A stretch of DNA of 35,946 bases, taken from the NCBI GenBank assembly GCA_003168215.1, contig PMSW01000054.1:1-35946 (forward strand), in the 5' to 3' direction. Shown piece by piece: positions 25,401 through 33,553 of this stretch. The first letter of the stretch is position 1; the number at the start of each line of letters is the position of its first letter. The notes below the pieces were generated by a model. That model did no database searches and was not told the origin of the DNA. It saw nothing but the letters and a program-made list of their open reading frames with translations. The position numbers and the translations under genes are program-made. Source of the stretch: Actinomycetota bacterium. Its GTDB lineage: Bacteria; Actinomycetota; Actinomycetes; Streptosporangiales; Streptosporangiaceae.

Positions 25401-25991
25401 TCAGCAGCCATCCGCGATCGCCGCCACGACGTCGTACGGCAGGTAGCGGGGATGCACGAGCAGCGCCCTGGCCACCTGCCGGATCTTCAGCCGCAGCGGA
25501 GTCAGCATCTCCTCGCTGTAGCGCCACGCGCCGAGTTCATCACCGCAGAACCGGCCGCCGAGCGCCCGGCGGAAGCGCCGTGCGTCCCCGCCGTCGCCCT
25601 TCCAGGCGGGCAGCCATGCGCGCAGGTCGTCATCGCGCTCGAGCATGGTCCAGTTCATCAGCCGTTCCGCGACCTGTCCTGCCGCGTCGATGACGAACGC
25701 CAGGTCGCCGGCCGCCCGGACGCCATGGACCCGGCCCTCGGTACGGCAGCCGTGATGGATGCTGGCCGAGCTGAACCGCGCCCCTACGGCCAGCGCCGCT
25801 ACCGCGTGACCGGCTTCGTGCCAGGCCGTCCGCGCGGTGGCCGTCCGGGCCGCGGCAAGGCCGGGAAAGCAGCCGCAGTCGTAACGCTGCCGGATCCACG
25901 TAACGTGCACGATGGACTCGTCGTCGTAGCGGATGAGCCGGCTCAGCTCAGCCTCGATCCCGGCCAGGACGCGCTTGTCTGCGGGCTTCAT
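25401..25991 (-). CDS. HEAGH-motif metalloprotease-like protein
   Basis: The product is a 196-residue protein starting at ATG 25991 (MKPADKRVLAGIEAEL). The motif TAWHEAGHAVAALAVGARFSSASI at about residues 55-79 is the HExxH zinc-binding helix in the form seen in the M41 (FtsH) protease domain. An acidic third-ligand candidate comes later, in LERDDDLRAWL. There is no AAA+ domain or membrane segment, so it is not FtsH but a stand-alone M41-like or related domain. The N-terminal IRQRYDCGCFPG has a Cys-x-Cys. The larger track ORF upstream of 25991 is not supported. Substrate and role are unknown; it is transcribed in the same direction as the serpin gene upstream, 203 nt apart. Confidence 0.7.
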   Translation of the reverse strand: MKPADKRVLAGIEAELSRLIRYDDESIVHVTWIRQRYDCGCFPGLAAARTATARTAWHEAGHAVAALAVGARFSSASIHHGCRTEGRVHGVRAAGDLAFVIDAAGQVAERLMNWTMLERDDDLRAWLPAWKGDGGDARRFRRALGGRFCGDELGAWRYSEEMLTPLRLKIRQVARALLVHPRYLPYDVVAAIADGC

Positions 25992-26194
25992 GACGGAACA
26001 AAGAGTAAACGTTCGCACATCCCCGCGCAGGCAGGCGGCAGCGCGGCGCGCGAGCGACCCGGGAAGCACCTGGCTGCCCCTGGGGAGCCGCCGATGGCCC
26101 TGACATTCCAGCCGCGCTCCTGAGAACTGGACAACTGCTTCCCTGCCGCGCCGCGGGATCGCGGCGAGGGCTGCTGGCACGGCTACCGCATTCG

Positions 26195-27469
26195 TCAGGG
26201 GGCGGCCGGGTTGGCGACCCTGGCCAGGAACAGCGGCTCCCCGGTCGCGGTGTCGGTGACCAGCAGCAGGTAGGGGCGGTCGAACACGATCTGGGAGGGC
26301 TGCACCCGCACGGCGGTTGGTGCCATGCCAACGGCGGTCGCGGCACTGGCCACGGTGCCCTTCTCGCCGACCCGCAGGGTGGCTGCCTGCTCCACCAGGC
26401 CGATGCAGCATGCCTGCGGGGACAGCCCGGTGAAGTCGGCGGCCGGGCTGAACGCGACTCCCATGCCGCGCCCGCTGAGCAGTCCCTTCAGGCTGGCCCG
26501 GGAGCTGAGGCTCACCTTTGGCAGCGCGACACCGGCCCGCCCGGCATCAGCCGGGCCGGCCGCCGCCAGCCTGGCGGTGATCGTGCCCAGTGCCGCCGCA
26601 CCCGGCAGCGGGCAGCGGCCGGCGCCGGCGCCAGGCAGCAGCGCCACCATCGCCAGCTTGCCGCCGCGATAAGGAAGCGAGACGGCGGTCCAGCCGGCCG
26701 CCCTGACGGTGCGGAAGTCCCCGCCGTGCATGAACTTCACGCTGACCCGCCGGCCGTTCGCCGCGGCGAACGGGCCCGGCCTGGTCAGGCTGGCCTGGAA
26801 CGGCATGGCCCAGGCCGCATGCAGGTACAGCGCGTCGGTGAGCACCCAGCCGATGCCCGACAGCGACGCCGGGCTGAGCAGCCGCGGGATCTGGCCCCGG
26901 GTAGCGGCCGCGATTGACTGGTCGATCTGCTGGGCCGCCTGAGCTGGGTTACGCAGCAACGGCACCCGCCGCACTCCCGCGCCGTAGCCGGTCGCGACCG
27001 CGTTCAGGTAGCTGCGCAGGGTCCGCAGCGAGGGGTCTGCCCACAGCTGGTCGCTGCCCGCCACGGTGACGCCCGGGCTGTCCAGGCGGTGCAGCGCTGC
27101 CGACCGCGCCTGCAGCCCGGCCTCAAGCGCCCGGCCGCCAGCCGCCGGGAGGCGCAGCACGCCGGCCATGGCGCGGGCGGTGCCGCCGCGTGCACCGAGG
27201 TAGGCCATGCCGAGCCCGGTGGCCAGGCTGGCCGGCGAGAGCACGACGTTGGCCCGCGGTTCCGCCCGGCACCAGGCGCCCAGCACAGCCAGCCCGAACG
27301 CGGTGTCGGCGGCACCGTAGGGACGCGGGTCCGCGGCGCGCTCCCTGATCGCCATGCCGCGGCTGATGATCGGCGGCGACTGCGGCCCGCTGGCCGGTGC
27401 CGACCCGCAGCCGGCCCCGACGAGCGCGGCCAGCACGACCCCGGCGGTAATCCGCAGCTCGTTCCTCAT
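26195..27469 (-). CDS. secreted serpin (putative lipoprotein)
   Basis: The product (424 residues) is a serine protease inhibitor-fold protein. A signal peptide (MRNELRITAGVVLAALVGAGCGS) precedes the serpin body (about 50-424). Family marks are NVVLSPASLATGLGMAYLGARGGTARAMAGVL, then GWVLTDALYLHAAWAMPF, and the C-terminal FDRPYLLLVTDTATGEPLFLARVANP. The reactive-centre hinge is VGEKGTVASAATAVGM, with small residues at P15-P9 as in inhibitory serpins. By the usual count from the P17 Glu, P1 would be Thr (MAPT-AV), which would suit an elastase- or subtilisin-like target; this is inference. The would-be lipobox is GAGC, with Gly rather than Leu at -3, so lipid attachment is uncertain. Confidence 0.88.
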   Translation of the reverse strand: MRNELRITAGVVLAALVGAGCGSAPASGPQSPPIISRGMAIRERAADPRPYGAADTAFGLAVLGAWCRAEPRANVVLSPASLATGLGMAYLGARGGTARAMAGVLRLPAAGGRALEAGLQARSAALHRLDSPGVTVAGSDQLWADPSLRTLRSYLNAVATGYGAGVRRVPLLRNPAQAAQQIDQSIAAATRGQIPRLLSPASLSGIGWVLTDALYLHAAWAMPFQASLTRPGPFAAANGRRVSVKFMHGGDFRTVRAAGWTAVSLPYRGGKLAMVALLPGAGAGRCPLPGAAALGTITARLAAAGPADAGRAGVALPKVSLSSRASLKGLLSGRGMGVAFSPAADFTGLSPQACCIGLVEQAATLRVGEKGTVASAATAVGMAPTAVRVQPSQIVFDRPYLLLVTDTATGEPLFLARVANPAAP

Positions 27470-27636
27470 GCCGGTCAGACGGTGCCCGGCCGCATATGGT
27501 TCCCTCGCCGATTGCCCTGGCCGCGCAGGACGGGACCCTCCCTGGGGCGACGTTGAGGCCGCAACCGCGAGCGCCGCGCACAGCCCTGACAGGCGTTACC
27601 CCGTGTCATGTTTTTCTCTTCGGTATTTTTGGCACC

Positions 27637-27810
27637 GGAGGGGGTACCTTTACTCCGTCGAGTCGAGGGGAATTACTCCGTCGAGTCGGGGAGAATGAAT
27701 TGCCGTCGCGGAATAGTCGCAGTCATCATATTGCGAATTAATCCCGGTAATTGCGGCATTTGGCAGCGGGCAGCGGGCCGATCACCCGCGCTGACGGGGA
27801 GGATCACGAT
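27637..27810 (+). repeat. duplicated leader, copy 1 (upstream of first propeller gene)
   Basis: This leader aligns by eye with 29138-29289. The shared blocks include GTACCTTTACTCCG versus GTAGCTTTCCTCCG, GTCGCGG, TCATATTGCGAA, AATTGCGGCAT and GGATCACGATATGG. Copy 1 alone also contains TTACTCCGTCGAGTCG twice (27650-27665 and 27673-27688, 23-bp period). The stretch 27470-27636 above it holds nothing I recognise, apart from TGCCCGGCCGCATAT near 27483, which recurs at 29085. Confidence 0.75.
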
Positions 27811-29046
27811 ATGGGGATGAAAGGCATGCTGGCCCGCACGCCGTTTGCTGCGATGGCTGCCTTGCTGTTCCTGTTCTGGCCGACCGGCGGCCTGCCGGGC
27901 AGGGCTGCGGGCACCGCCCGGCCCGCACTGGCCGTGACCGGCCGCACCGTCAGTGGCCCCGCGGTGCCCAGCCCGGGCCTCTCGAGCACCCTGCAGGATG
28001 TCGCCTGCACCTCAGTCCGCAACTGCTGGGCTGTCGGCAGCTACCAGACCGGGGCTGCGCAGCTGAACGAGGCGCTGCACTGGGACGGAACCAGCTGGTC
28101 CGAGATCGCCACCCCCGATCACGGGACCGGCCCGGGCCACCACAGCAGCCTCACCGCCGTCGCGTGCACCTCGGCCAGGAACTGCTGGGCCGTCGGCAGC
28201 TACGCCCGCGGAACCGCGCAGCTGAACGAGGCGCTGCACTGGGACGGAACCAGCTGGTCCAGGATCGCCACCCCCGATCCAGGGATCCCGGGAAGCGGCG
28301 CGCACATGCTTGACGGCGTCAGCTGCGCCTCGCGCACGAGCTGCTGGGCTGTCGGGATCCACATTAGTGACCGCGGGATAGGCCGGAATGCGGTGCTGCG
28401 GTGGAACGGCGCCGGCTGGGCCGCCGTCAACGCGCCAGACCCCGGCGCGAACGTTGCCGGGGATGGAAGGGAACTCTCCGGTGTCGCCTGCCGCTCGGCC
28501 GGCGACTGCCTGGCCGTCGGAGGTTACGTCAGCAAGGCCAGGTCCGAGCGGAACGAGGCGCTCCGCTGGAACGGGACCCGATGGCTGCGGGTCGCCACGC
28601 ACGGCAGCGGCGCACTCAGCAGCGTCACCTGCACAGCCGCTGCGCGCTGCTGGGCCGTCCGGGGGCAGGCCAGCGGCAAGGGGACCATTCGCTGGAACGG
28701 GACGAGCTGGTCCGCCGCCGCCACTCCTGGCAGCGCCGAACTCAACGGCGTGGCCTGCGCCGCTGCCGCCAGTTGCGTGGCCGTCGGCAACCACACCCTC
28801 GGCGGGGCACTCCTGAACGACGTCCTCGGCTGGAACGGGACCAGCTGGGCAGCCGTCGCGGTCCCCGATCCTGGCGGTATCGGCGCCGGCGCCCAGAACA
28901 GGCTCGCGGCGGTCGCCTGCACGTCCGCGGCGAATTGCTGGGCAGTCGGCAGCTACTGGGACAGCACCGCCGCGGCGCGCCGGAACGTCGCACTGCACTG
29001 GAACGGGAACGCGTGGTCCAGCCAGCGGGTTAGCGATGGCACCTGA
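27811..29046 (+). CDS. secreted seven-repeat C-x5-C/WAVG protein, paralogue 1
   Basis: The product (411 residues) has a signal peptide (MKGMLARTPFAAMAALLFLFWPTGGLPGRAAG) and then seven repeats of about 45-55 residues. The repeat pattern is L-x-x-V-x-C-x5-C-W/L/V-A-V followed by LNEALxWNGTxW and a P-D-P-G-like turn: VACTSVRNCWAVG, VACTSARNCWAVG, VSCASRTSCWAVG, VACRSAGDCLAVG, VTCTAAARCWAVR, VACAAAASCVAVG and VACTSAANCWAVG. Each has its own cysteine pair, so a disulfide-stabilised seven-bladed propeller is predicted. No catalytic motif is seen. ATG 27811 has GGGGAGG upstream and is preferred to the track start (27751). The paralogue follows after 243 nt, and the promoter/leader region is duplicated with it. 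Function unknown. Confidence 0.75.
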   Translation: MGMKGMLARTPFAAMAALLFLFWPTGGLPGRAAGTARPALAVTGRTVSGPAVPSPGLSSTLQDVACTSVRNCWAVGSYQTGAAQLNEALHWDGTSWSEIATPDHGTGPGHHSSLTAVACTSARNCWAVGSYARGTAQLNEALHWDGTSWSRIATPDPGIPGSGAHMLDGVSCASRTSCWAVGIHISDRGIGRNAVLRWNGAGWAAVNAPDPGANVAGDGRELSGVACRSAGDCLAVGGYVSKARSERNEALRWNGTRWLRVATHGSGALSSVTCTAAARCWAVRGQASGKGTIRWNGTSWSAAATPGSAELNGVACAAAASCVAVGNHTLGGALLNDVLGWNGTSWAAVAVPDPGGIGAGAQNRLAAVACTSAANCWAVGSYWDSTAAARRNVALHWNGNAWSSQRVSDGT

Positions 29047-29137
29047 GACAGCGCCGGCCGAATTGCGCGTTACCGCGATATATGCCCGGCCGCATATCTG
29101 TCTCGTCGATACTTTTTGCGAGTCGTCGAGACTTTTG

Positions 29138-29289
29138 CGAGGTGGGTAGCTTTCCTCCGCCGTGTCGAGGAGAATGCGTTGTCGTCGTTGAATCGTCGCG
29201 GCAATCATATTGCGAACGAGTATAAGCAATTGCGGCATTAGCCGCGAATAGCGGGCTGGCTGCCCGTTCGACGGGGGAAGGATCACGAT
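29138..29289 (+). repeat. duplicated leader, copy 2 (upstream of second propeller gene)
   Basis: This is the counterpart of 27637-27810, with the same order of conserved blocks up to GGATCACGATATGGAGATGAAAGG at the start codon. Conservation of non-coding sequence alongside the gene suggests a shared promoter or RNA element under selection, or a fairly recent duplication. Confidence 0.75.
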
Positions 29290-30648
29290 ATGGAGATGAA
29301 AGGCATGCTGGCGCCCGCGCCGGCTGCTGCTGCGGTAGTTGGCTTGCTGGTCCTGTCCGGGCTGGCCGGCGGGCTGCCGGGCGCGGCGGCAGCCACCGTC
29401 CGGCACGCACCGACCGCGGGACAGGCCGTACCCGGCCGCAGCGCACCCCCTCGCACCGCGAGCAGTCGCACCGCGAGCAGTCGCACCGCGAACGGCCGAG
29501 TCTTCGGCGGCTGGGTGCTGCCGAACCCGGGCATCTCCAGCATCCTGCGGGGAGTTGCCTGCACCTCATCCCGCAACTGCTGGGCGGTCGGCAGCTACGA
29601 GAATTCGACTGCCGAGCTGAACGAGGCGCTGCACTGGGACGGGTCTCGATGGCTGAGGGTCGCCATCCCCTATCCGGGCACCGGCCACCAGAGCAGCCTT
29701 GCCGCCGTCACGTGCATCTCGGCCAGGAACTGCTGGGCCGTCGGCAGCTTCGACCGCGGAACCACGCCGCTGAACGAGGCGCTGCACTGGGACGGAACCA
29801 GGTGGTCCAAGATCGCCACCCCCCAGCCGGGGATGCCAGGAAATGTCGCGAATTCCCTTAACGGCGTCAGCTGCGTCTCGTTCAGGGACTGCTGGGCCGT
29901 CGGGAGCCACACCACTCAGGGCGGGATCGGCGAGAATGCGGCGCTGTGGTGGAATGGCGCACGCTGGTCCGTCGTGCACGTCCCCGAACCCGGCCAGAAA
30001 GTCGTCGGGGATGGCAGGGAGCTCTCCGGCGTTAGCTGCACCACGTTCAACTCCTGCCTGGCCGTAGGAGGCTACGTCGGCGCGGACAGCGCCGAGCTGA
30101 ACGATGCGCTCCGCTGGAACGGGTTCAGCTGGCTGCGGACCACCACCGCCAATCCAGGGACCGGCCACCACAGCAAGCTCACGGCCGTCACGTGCACCTC
30201 GTCCAGCAACTGCTGGGCCGTCGGCAGCTACGATCACGGGGCCGGGCAGTTCAACGAGGCGCTGTACTGGGACGGAACCAGCTGGTCCAGGGTCGCCACC
30301 CCCGATCCGGGGACCTCGGGCAGCAGCGTGCACATCCTTAACGGCGTCAGCTGCGGCTCGCGCTTCAGCTGCTGGGCCGTCGGGAGCCACATCACTGACG
30401 GGATCGGCCACAACGTGGTGCTGGGGTGGAACGGCGTCAGCTGGTCTGCCGTGCACGTCCCACAACCCGGCCAGAAAACCGCTGGGGATGACGGGGATAC
30501 CAGGGAACTGAACGGCGTTTCCTGCACCGGGCACACCCACTGCGTGGCCGTGGGGGGCTACATCAGCTCGGCCAAGACCGAGCGGAACGAGGCGCTTCGC
30601 TGGAACGGGCTCCAATGGCTGAGGTCGTCCCTCGCGACGGCGCACTGA
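29290..30648 (+). CDS. secreted seven-repeat C-x5-C/WAVG protein, paralogue 2
   Basis: The product (452 residues) starts MEMKGMLAPAPAAAAVVGLLVLSGLAGGLPGAAAA, a signal peptide. A linker follows with a small repeat (RTASSRTASSRTANG). Seven C-x5-C repeats come next: VACTSSRNCWAVG, VTCISARNCWAVG, VSCVSFRDCWAVG, VSCTTFNSCLAVG, VTCTSSSNCWAVG, VSCGSRFSCWAVG and VSCTGHTHCVAVG. Repeats 2-4 and 5-7 resemble each other in order (GTGHxSxLxAVTC; GIGxNxxLxWNG; GDxRELxGVSC), so a three-blade block was duplicated. It is longer than paralogue 1 because the repeats are more complete. A propeller that binds sugar, protein or cell wall outside the cell is the likely role; no enzyme motif is visible. Confidence 0.75.
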   Translation: MEMKGMLAPAPAAAAVVGLLVLSGLAGGLPGAAAATVRHAPTAGQAVPGRSAPPRTASSRTASSRTANGRVFGGWVLPNPGISSILRGVACTSSRNCWAVGSYENSTAELNEALHWDGSRWLRVAIPYPGTGHQSSLAAVTCISARNCWAVGSFDRGTTPLNEALHWDGTRWSKIATPQPGMPGNVANSLNGVSCVSFRDCWAVGSHTTQGGIGENAALWWNGARWSVVHVPEPGQKVVGDGRELSGVSCTTFNSCLAVGGYVGADSAELNDALRWNGFSWLRTTTANPGTGHHSKLTAVTCTSSSNCWAVGSYDHGAGQFNEALYWDGTSWSRVATPDPGTSGSSVHILNGVSCGSRFSCWAVGSHITDGIGHNVVLGWNGVSWSAVHVPQPGQKTAGDDGDTRELNGVSCTGHTHCVAVGGYISSAKTERNEALRWNGLQWLRSSLATAH

Positions 30649-30655
30649 GAGCGGG

Positions 30656-30691
30656 CTCGCGGCGGGCGGTCGCTTGCACGTCCGCCGCGAG
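30656..30691. terminator. bidirectional hairpin terminator
   Basis: CTCGCGGCGGGC, a 12-base loop and GTCCGCCGCGAG form a 12-bp stem with one G-U pair. It lies between the convergent propeller gene (stop 30648) and the oxidoreductase gene (stop 30714), the expected place for a shared terminator. Confidence 0.7.
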
Positions 30692-30713
30692 TCGCTCGGG
30701 CACGCCGCCGGGC

Positions 30714-31679
30714 TCAGCCGAAGTCCAGCAGGACCTTTCCTGACTTGCCGGGCTGCACCAGGTAGTCAAACGCCGCCGTGGCCTCGGCGGCCGGGAACAC
30801 CCGGTCAATTTTCGGCAGTGCCCGGCCCGCGGCCAGCAGCGGTACGACAGACCGGGCAAACGCCTGCACCGCCGCTGCCTTCTCCTCCAGCGGCCTGGCC
30901 CGCAGCATGGTGCCGTACAGGCTGGCCCGCTTCCCCATCAGGGCGCGCAGCGAGATCGCGCCGTCGGATCCGGCCGGGGTACCGACAACCACGATCCGGC
31001 CCTTGACGGCCAGCACCCGGAAGTCAGCCTGGAGGTTCTGCGCGCCGATCAGCTCGACCACCACGTCGGCGCCGCCGAGGGCAGCTAGCTGCTCAGCGAC
31101 CTTGTCAGGGCTGGCCACGACCGCGCCGGCCCTGGCGAGGGCGTCTCCGGCGCCCGCCGACCGGACGCTGGCGACTACCCGCGCCCCGGCCGCCAGGCCG
31201 AGCTGGACCGCGGCCGAGCCGACCGCGCCGTTGGCCCCGTTGACGAGCAGCACCTCACCGAGTTCCAGCCCGCAGCGGGTGAAGGCGGCGTCGTGCGCGG
31301 TGATGTACGCCTCCGGCACGGCGGCGGCGAGATCCTCGCCGAGGCCGGCCGGGACGGCCGCGAGGTGCCGCTCGTGCACCCGGACCCGGTCAGCCAGCCC
31401 GCCGCCGCCCACTACGCCGAAGACCCGGTCGCCCGCCCGCCAGGCCCGGACCTGCGGCCCGGCCGCCTGCACCACGCCGGCCACCTCAAGGCCGGGTATG
31501 TCGGCCGGTGACCCCGGCGGCGCCGGGTAATTGCCCAGCCGCTGCGCGACATCGGCCCAGTTGACCCCGGCGAAGCGGGCGGCCACGAGTACCTCGTGGT
31601 CACCGGGAACCGGATCGGGGCGTTCCTCGAAGCGCACGACCTCGTTGCCGCCGGCGCCGTTGAACGTCACTGCTCTCAC
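30714..31679 (-). CDS. NADPH:quinone oxidoreductase-like (zinc-less MDR family)
   Basis: The product (321 residues) is a medium-chain dehydrogenase/reductase. The N-terminal GroES-like domain (about 1-120) reads VRAVTFNGAGGNEVVRFEERPDPVPGDHEVLVAARFAGVNWADVAQRLGNYP, the quinone-reductase form without the zinc-ligand cysteines. The Rossmann part has VLLVNGANGAVGSAAVQLGLAAGARVVASVRS (about 140-170), with AxGxxG-type NADP binding. The C-terminus FDYLVQPGKSGKVLLDFG is typical of the family. It should reduce quinones or enones with NADPH in the cytosol. GTG 31679 has AAGG at 9 nt. It stands alone, with the divergent aminotransferase gene 338 nt away. Confidence 0.9.
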   Translation of the reverse strand: MRAVTFNGAGGNEVVRFEERPDPVPGDHEVLVAARFAGVNWADVAQRLGNYPAPPGSPADIPGLEVAGVVQAAGPQVRAWRAGDRVFGVVGGGGLADRVRVHERHLAAVPAGLGEDLAAAVPEAYITAHDAAFTRCGLELGEVLLVNGANGAVGSAAVQLGLAAGARVVASVRSAGAGDALARAGAVVASPDKVAEQLAALGGADVVVELIGAQNLQADFRVLAVKGRIVVVGTPAGSDGAISLRALMGKRASLYGTMLRARPLEEKAAAVQAFARSVVPLLAAGRALPKIDRVFPAAEATAAFDYLVQPGKSGKVLLDFG

Positions 31680-32017
31680 GCGCTGTCACCTTCCGTTGAT
31701 GGAGCGAGCCCAGCTGATGAGCGGACGGGAGTTCCCGCTACCGGCCGCCGTAGCCGGCCGCCGCCAAATGCCGGAAGCACGCCGGGCCAGGATACGAGAC
31801 CTGCCCCTGGCGGGCCCGGCAGGGCGGAACTGAGCATTCCCGCCTTGCTGCGGAAACCAGCAGGCTGCGGAAACCAGCAGGAGGTGAGTCCGCCCGGGCC
31901 CCGTGGCCAAGTCCTGAACTGCGAGTCAGCATAGGATTTCCGGCGATGAGCGACTAGGGCGATAGGTGACCGGCCTGGACGGGAAGGAACCGGACCGGAA
32001 CGAGGGAAGGGGACGTC
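31680..32017. other. divergent intergenic region with a 17-bp duplication
   Basis: No gene is supported here. GCTGCGGAAACCAGCAG occurs twice in tandem at 31847-31863 and 31864-31880. The region must hold the promoters of the oxidoreductase and aminotransferase genes, but I see no clear -35/-10 pair. Confidence 0.6.
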
Positions 32018-33367
32018 ATGCGGGCCGAAGCGCGTCAGGATCCGGCCGCCGGCACCGAGAGCGTAGTGGCGGCGTGGGCCAGGGACAACCCCCGCTCAGG
32101 GGCATTGCATGCCCGTGCCCGGCGGCTGCTGCCCGCTGGCGTGACCCATGACGCGCGCCTCGCCAAGCCGTTCCCGCTGGCCGTCGAGCGGGCCGACGGC
32201 GCACGCAAGTGGGATCTGGATGGCCACGAGCTGATCTGTTACGTCATGGGCCACGGCTCGCTGCTGCTCGGGCATGGTCATCCGGCCGTCGTTGCCGCCG
32301 TCCGCGAGCAGGCGACCAGATCGTTTCATCCGGGCGCCTGCCACGAGCTGGAAAGCGAGTGGGCCGAGGCGGTCATCCGGCTGGTCCCTTCCGCCGAGCG
32401 CGTCCGTTTCACCTCAAGCGGGACGGAAGCGACGCTGCTTGCGCTGCGGCTCGCCCGTGCCGCCACCGGCCGGGGGAAGGTCATCAGGCTGGCCGGGCAT
32501 TTCCACGGCTGGCACGACCAGGTCGCGATCGGGGCTGACCCGCCGTTCGACGGGCCGGACACCGCGGGCCTGCCCCCTGGGATCGTGAGTTCCGTCGTCA
32601 CCATCCCGGCCGACGCGGCCGCCCTGGCCGAGGCACTCGCGGCCGGCGACGTCGCGGCCGTCATCCTTGAGCCCTCCGGGGCGGCCTGGGGGACGGTGCC
32701 GCTGCCTGCCGGGTTCCTCCAGGCGGCTGGCCGGCTGGCTGACGAGTCCGGCGCGCTGCTCGTCTTCGATGAGGTCATCAGTGGCTTCCGCTGGGCGCCC
32801 GGCGGCGTGCAGCAACTCTCCGGGGTGCGCCCGGACCTCACCGCGCTCGGCAAGATCCTGTCCGGCGGCATGCCGGGCGGCGCCGTGTGCGGGCGAGCCG
32901 ACGTGATGGATCACCTCGGCGCAGTCCGCCACGATCCGCGGCGGGTCGCGCACCCCGGTACGCATAACGCCCACCCGCTGTCCGCCGCCGCCGGGGTGAC
33001 CGCGCTCGGCCTGGTGGCCTCGGGCGAGGCGCAGGACGGGGCCGCCCGCCTCGCGGCCTCGCTGCGCGGTGAGCTCACCTCGGTGTTTGAGCGGTGCGGT
33101 GTGGCCGGCCGTGCCTACGGGGAGAGTTCCACCTTTCATCTGCTGCTCGGGCCGGACGGGCCGGAGGAACTCGATCCGGCGACGCTGAAATCCGGGCCCG
33201 CCCGGCAGGTGTCTGCGGCGCTGCATTGCAGCATGCTGCGCTGGGGCGTTCACCTGTTCCGCGGGTCGGGTTTCCTGAGCACCGCGCACAGCGAGCGCGA
33301 TGTCGAGCAGACGGCCGCGGCACTGGCCGCGACGCTCCGGCAGCTGCAGGCCGAGGGGCTGGTGTGA
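32018..33367 (+). CDS. class III aminotransferase (glutamate-1-semialdehyde aminomutase-like)
   Basis: The product (449 residues) is a PLP-dependent class III aminotransferase of the HemL-like branch. Visible marks are KWDLDGHELICYVMGHGSLLLGHGHPAVVAAV, the cofactor-phosphate turn FTSSGTEATLLALRLARAATGRGKVIRLAGHFHGWHD, the pyridine-binding Asp in LLVFDEVISGFRWAPGG, and the catalytic Lys in LTALGKILSGGMPGGAVCG. The late HPGTHNAHPLSAAAG matches the usual GT(F/H)xxNP motif. It is probably not the housekeeping HemL, since the N-terminus is longer and no haem genes are near; an aminotransferase or aminomutase of secondary metabolism or amino-acid catabolism is more likely. ATG 32018 has GAAGGGG 6 nt upstream. 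The next gene is 186 nt away and of different composition. Confidence 0.87.
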   Translation: MRAEARQDPAAGTESVVAAWARDNPRSGALHARARRLLPAGVTHDARLAKPFPLAVERADGARKWDLDGHELICYVMGHGSLLLGHGHPAVVAAVREQATRSFHPGACHELESEWAEAVIRLVPSAERVRFTSSGTEATLLALRLARAATGRGKVIRLAGHFHGWHDQVAIGADPPFDGPDTAGLPPGIVSSVVTIPADAAALAEALAAGDVAAVILEPSGAAWGTVPLPAGFLQAAGRLADESGALLVFDEVISGFRWAPGGVQQLSGVRPDLTALGKILSGGMPGGAVCGRADVMDHLGAVRHDPRRVAHPGTHNAHPLSAAAGVTALGLVASGEAQDGAARLAASLRGELTSVFERCGVAGRAYGESSTFHLLLGPDGPEELDPATLKSGPARQVSAALHCSMLRWGVHLFRGSGFLSTAHSERDVEQTAAALAATLRQLQAEGLV

Positions 33368-33553
33368 CCTCCCCCGGCACGCCGCCTGCTGAGCATGCCC
33401 GGGTCAGTTCACCAGCACGGCGCTGAGCACAGGGGTGCCGATCAGCGGGACTGTAGACTGATTTCTGGCACCGAATGCACGGCTCATTCCTCAATGCCCC
33501 GCTACGCGACCTCGCAGTCATGGTAAGAGTCAGCTTGGAAAGAGTGGCCAGCG

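Noticed and set aside
25401-25991. FtsH protease
   Set aside because: HEAGH is present, but there is no AAA+ ATPase domain and no membrane segments.
28012-30645. long minus-strand ORFs of 464 and 359 aa opposite the propeller genes
   Set aside because: The apparent repeats are only the antisense reading of the seven-repeat genes; no start signal or family match was seen.
32018-33367. housekeeping HemL (glutamate-1-semialdehyde aminomutase)
   Set aside because: The class III marks fit, but the diverged sequence and lack of haem genes nearby make a secondary-metabolic or catabolic aminotransferase more likely.
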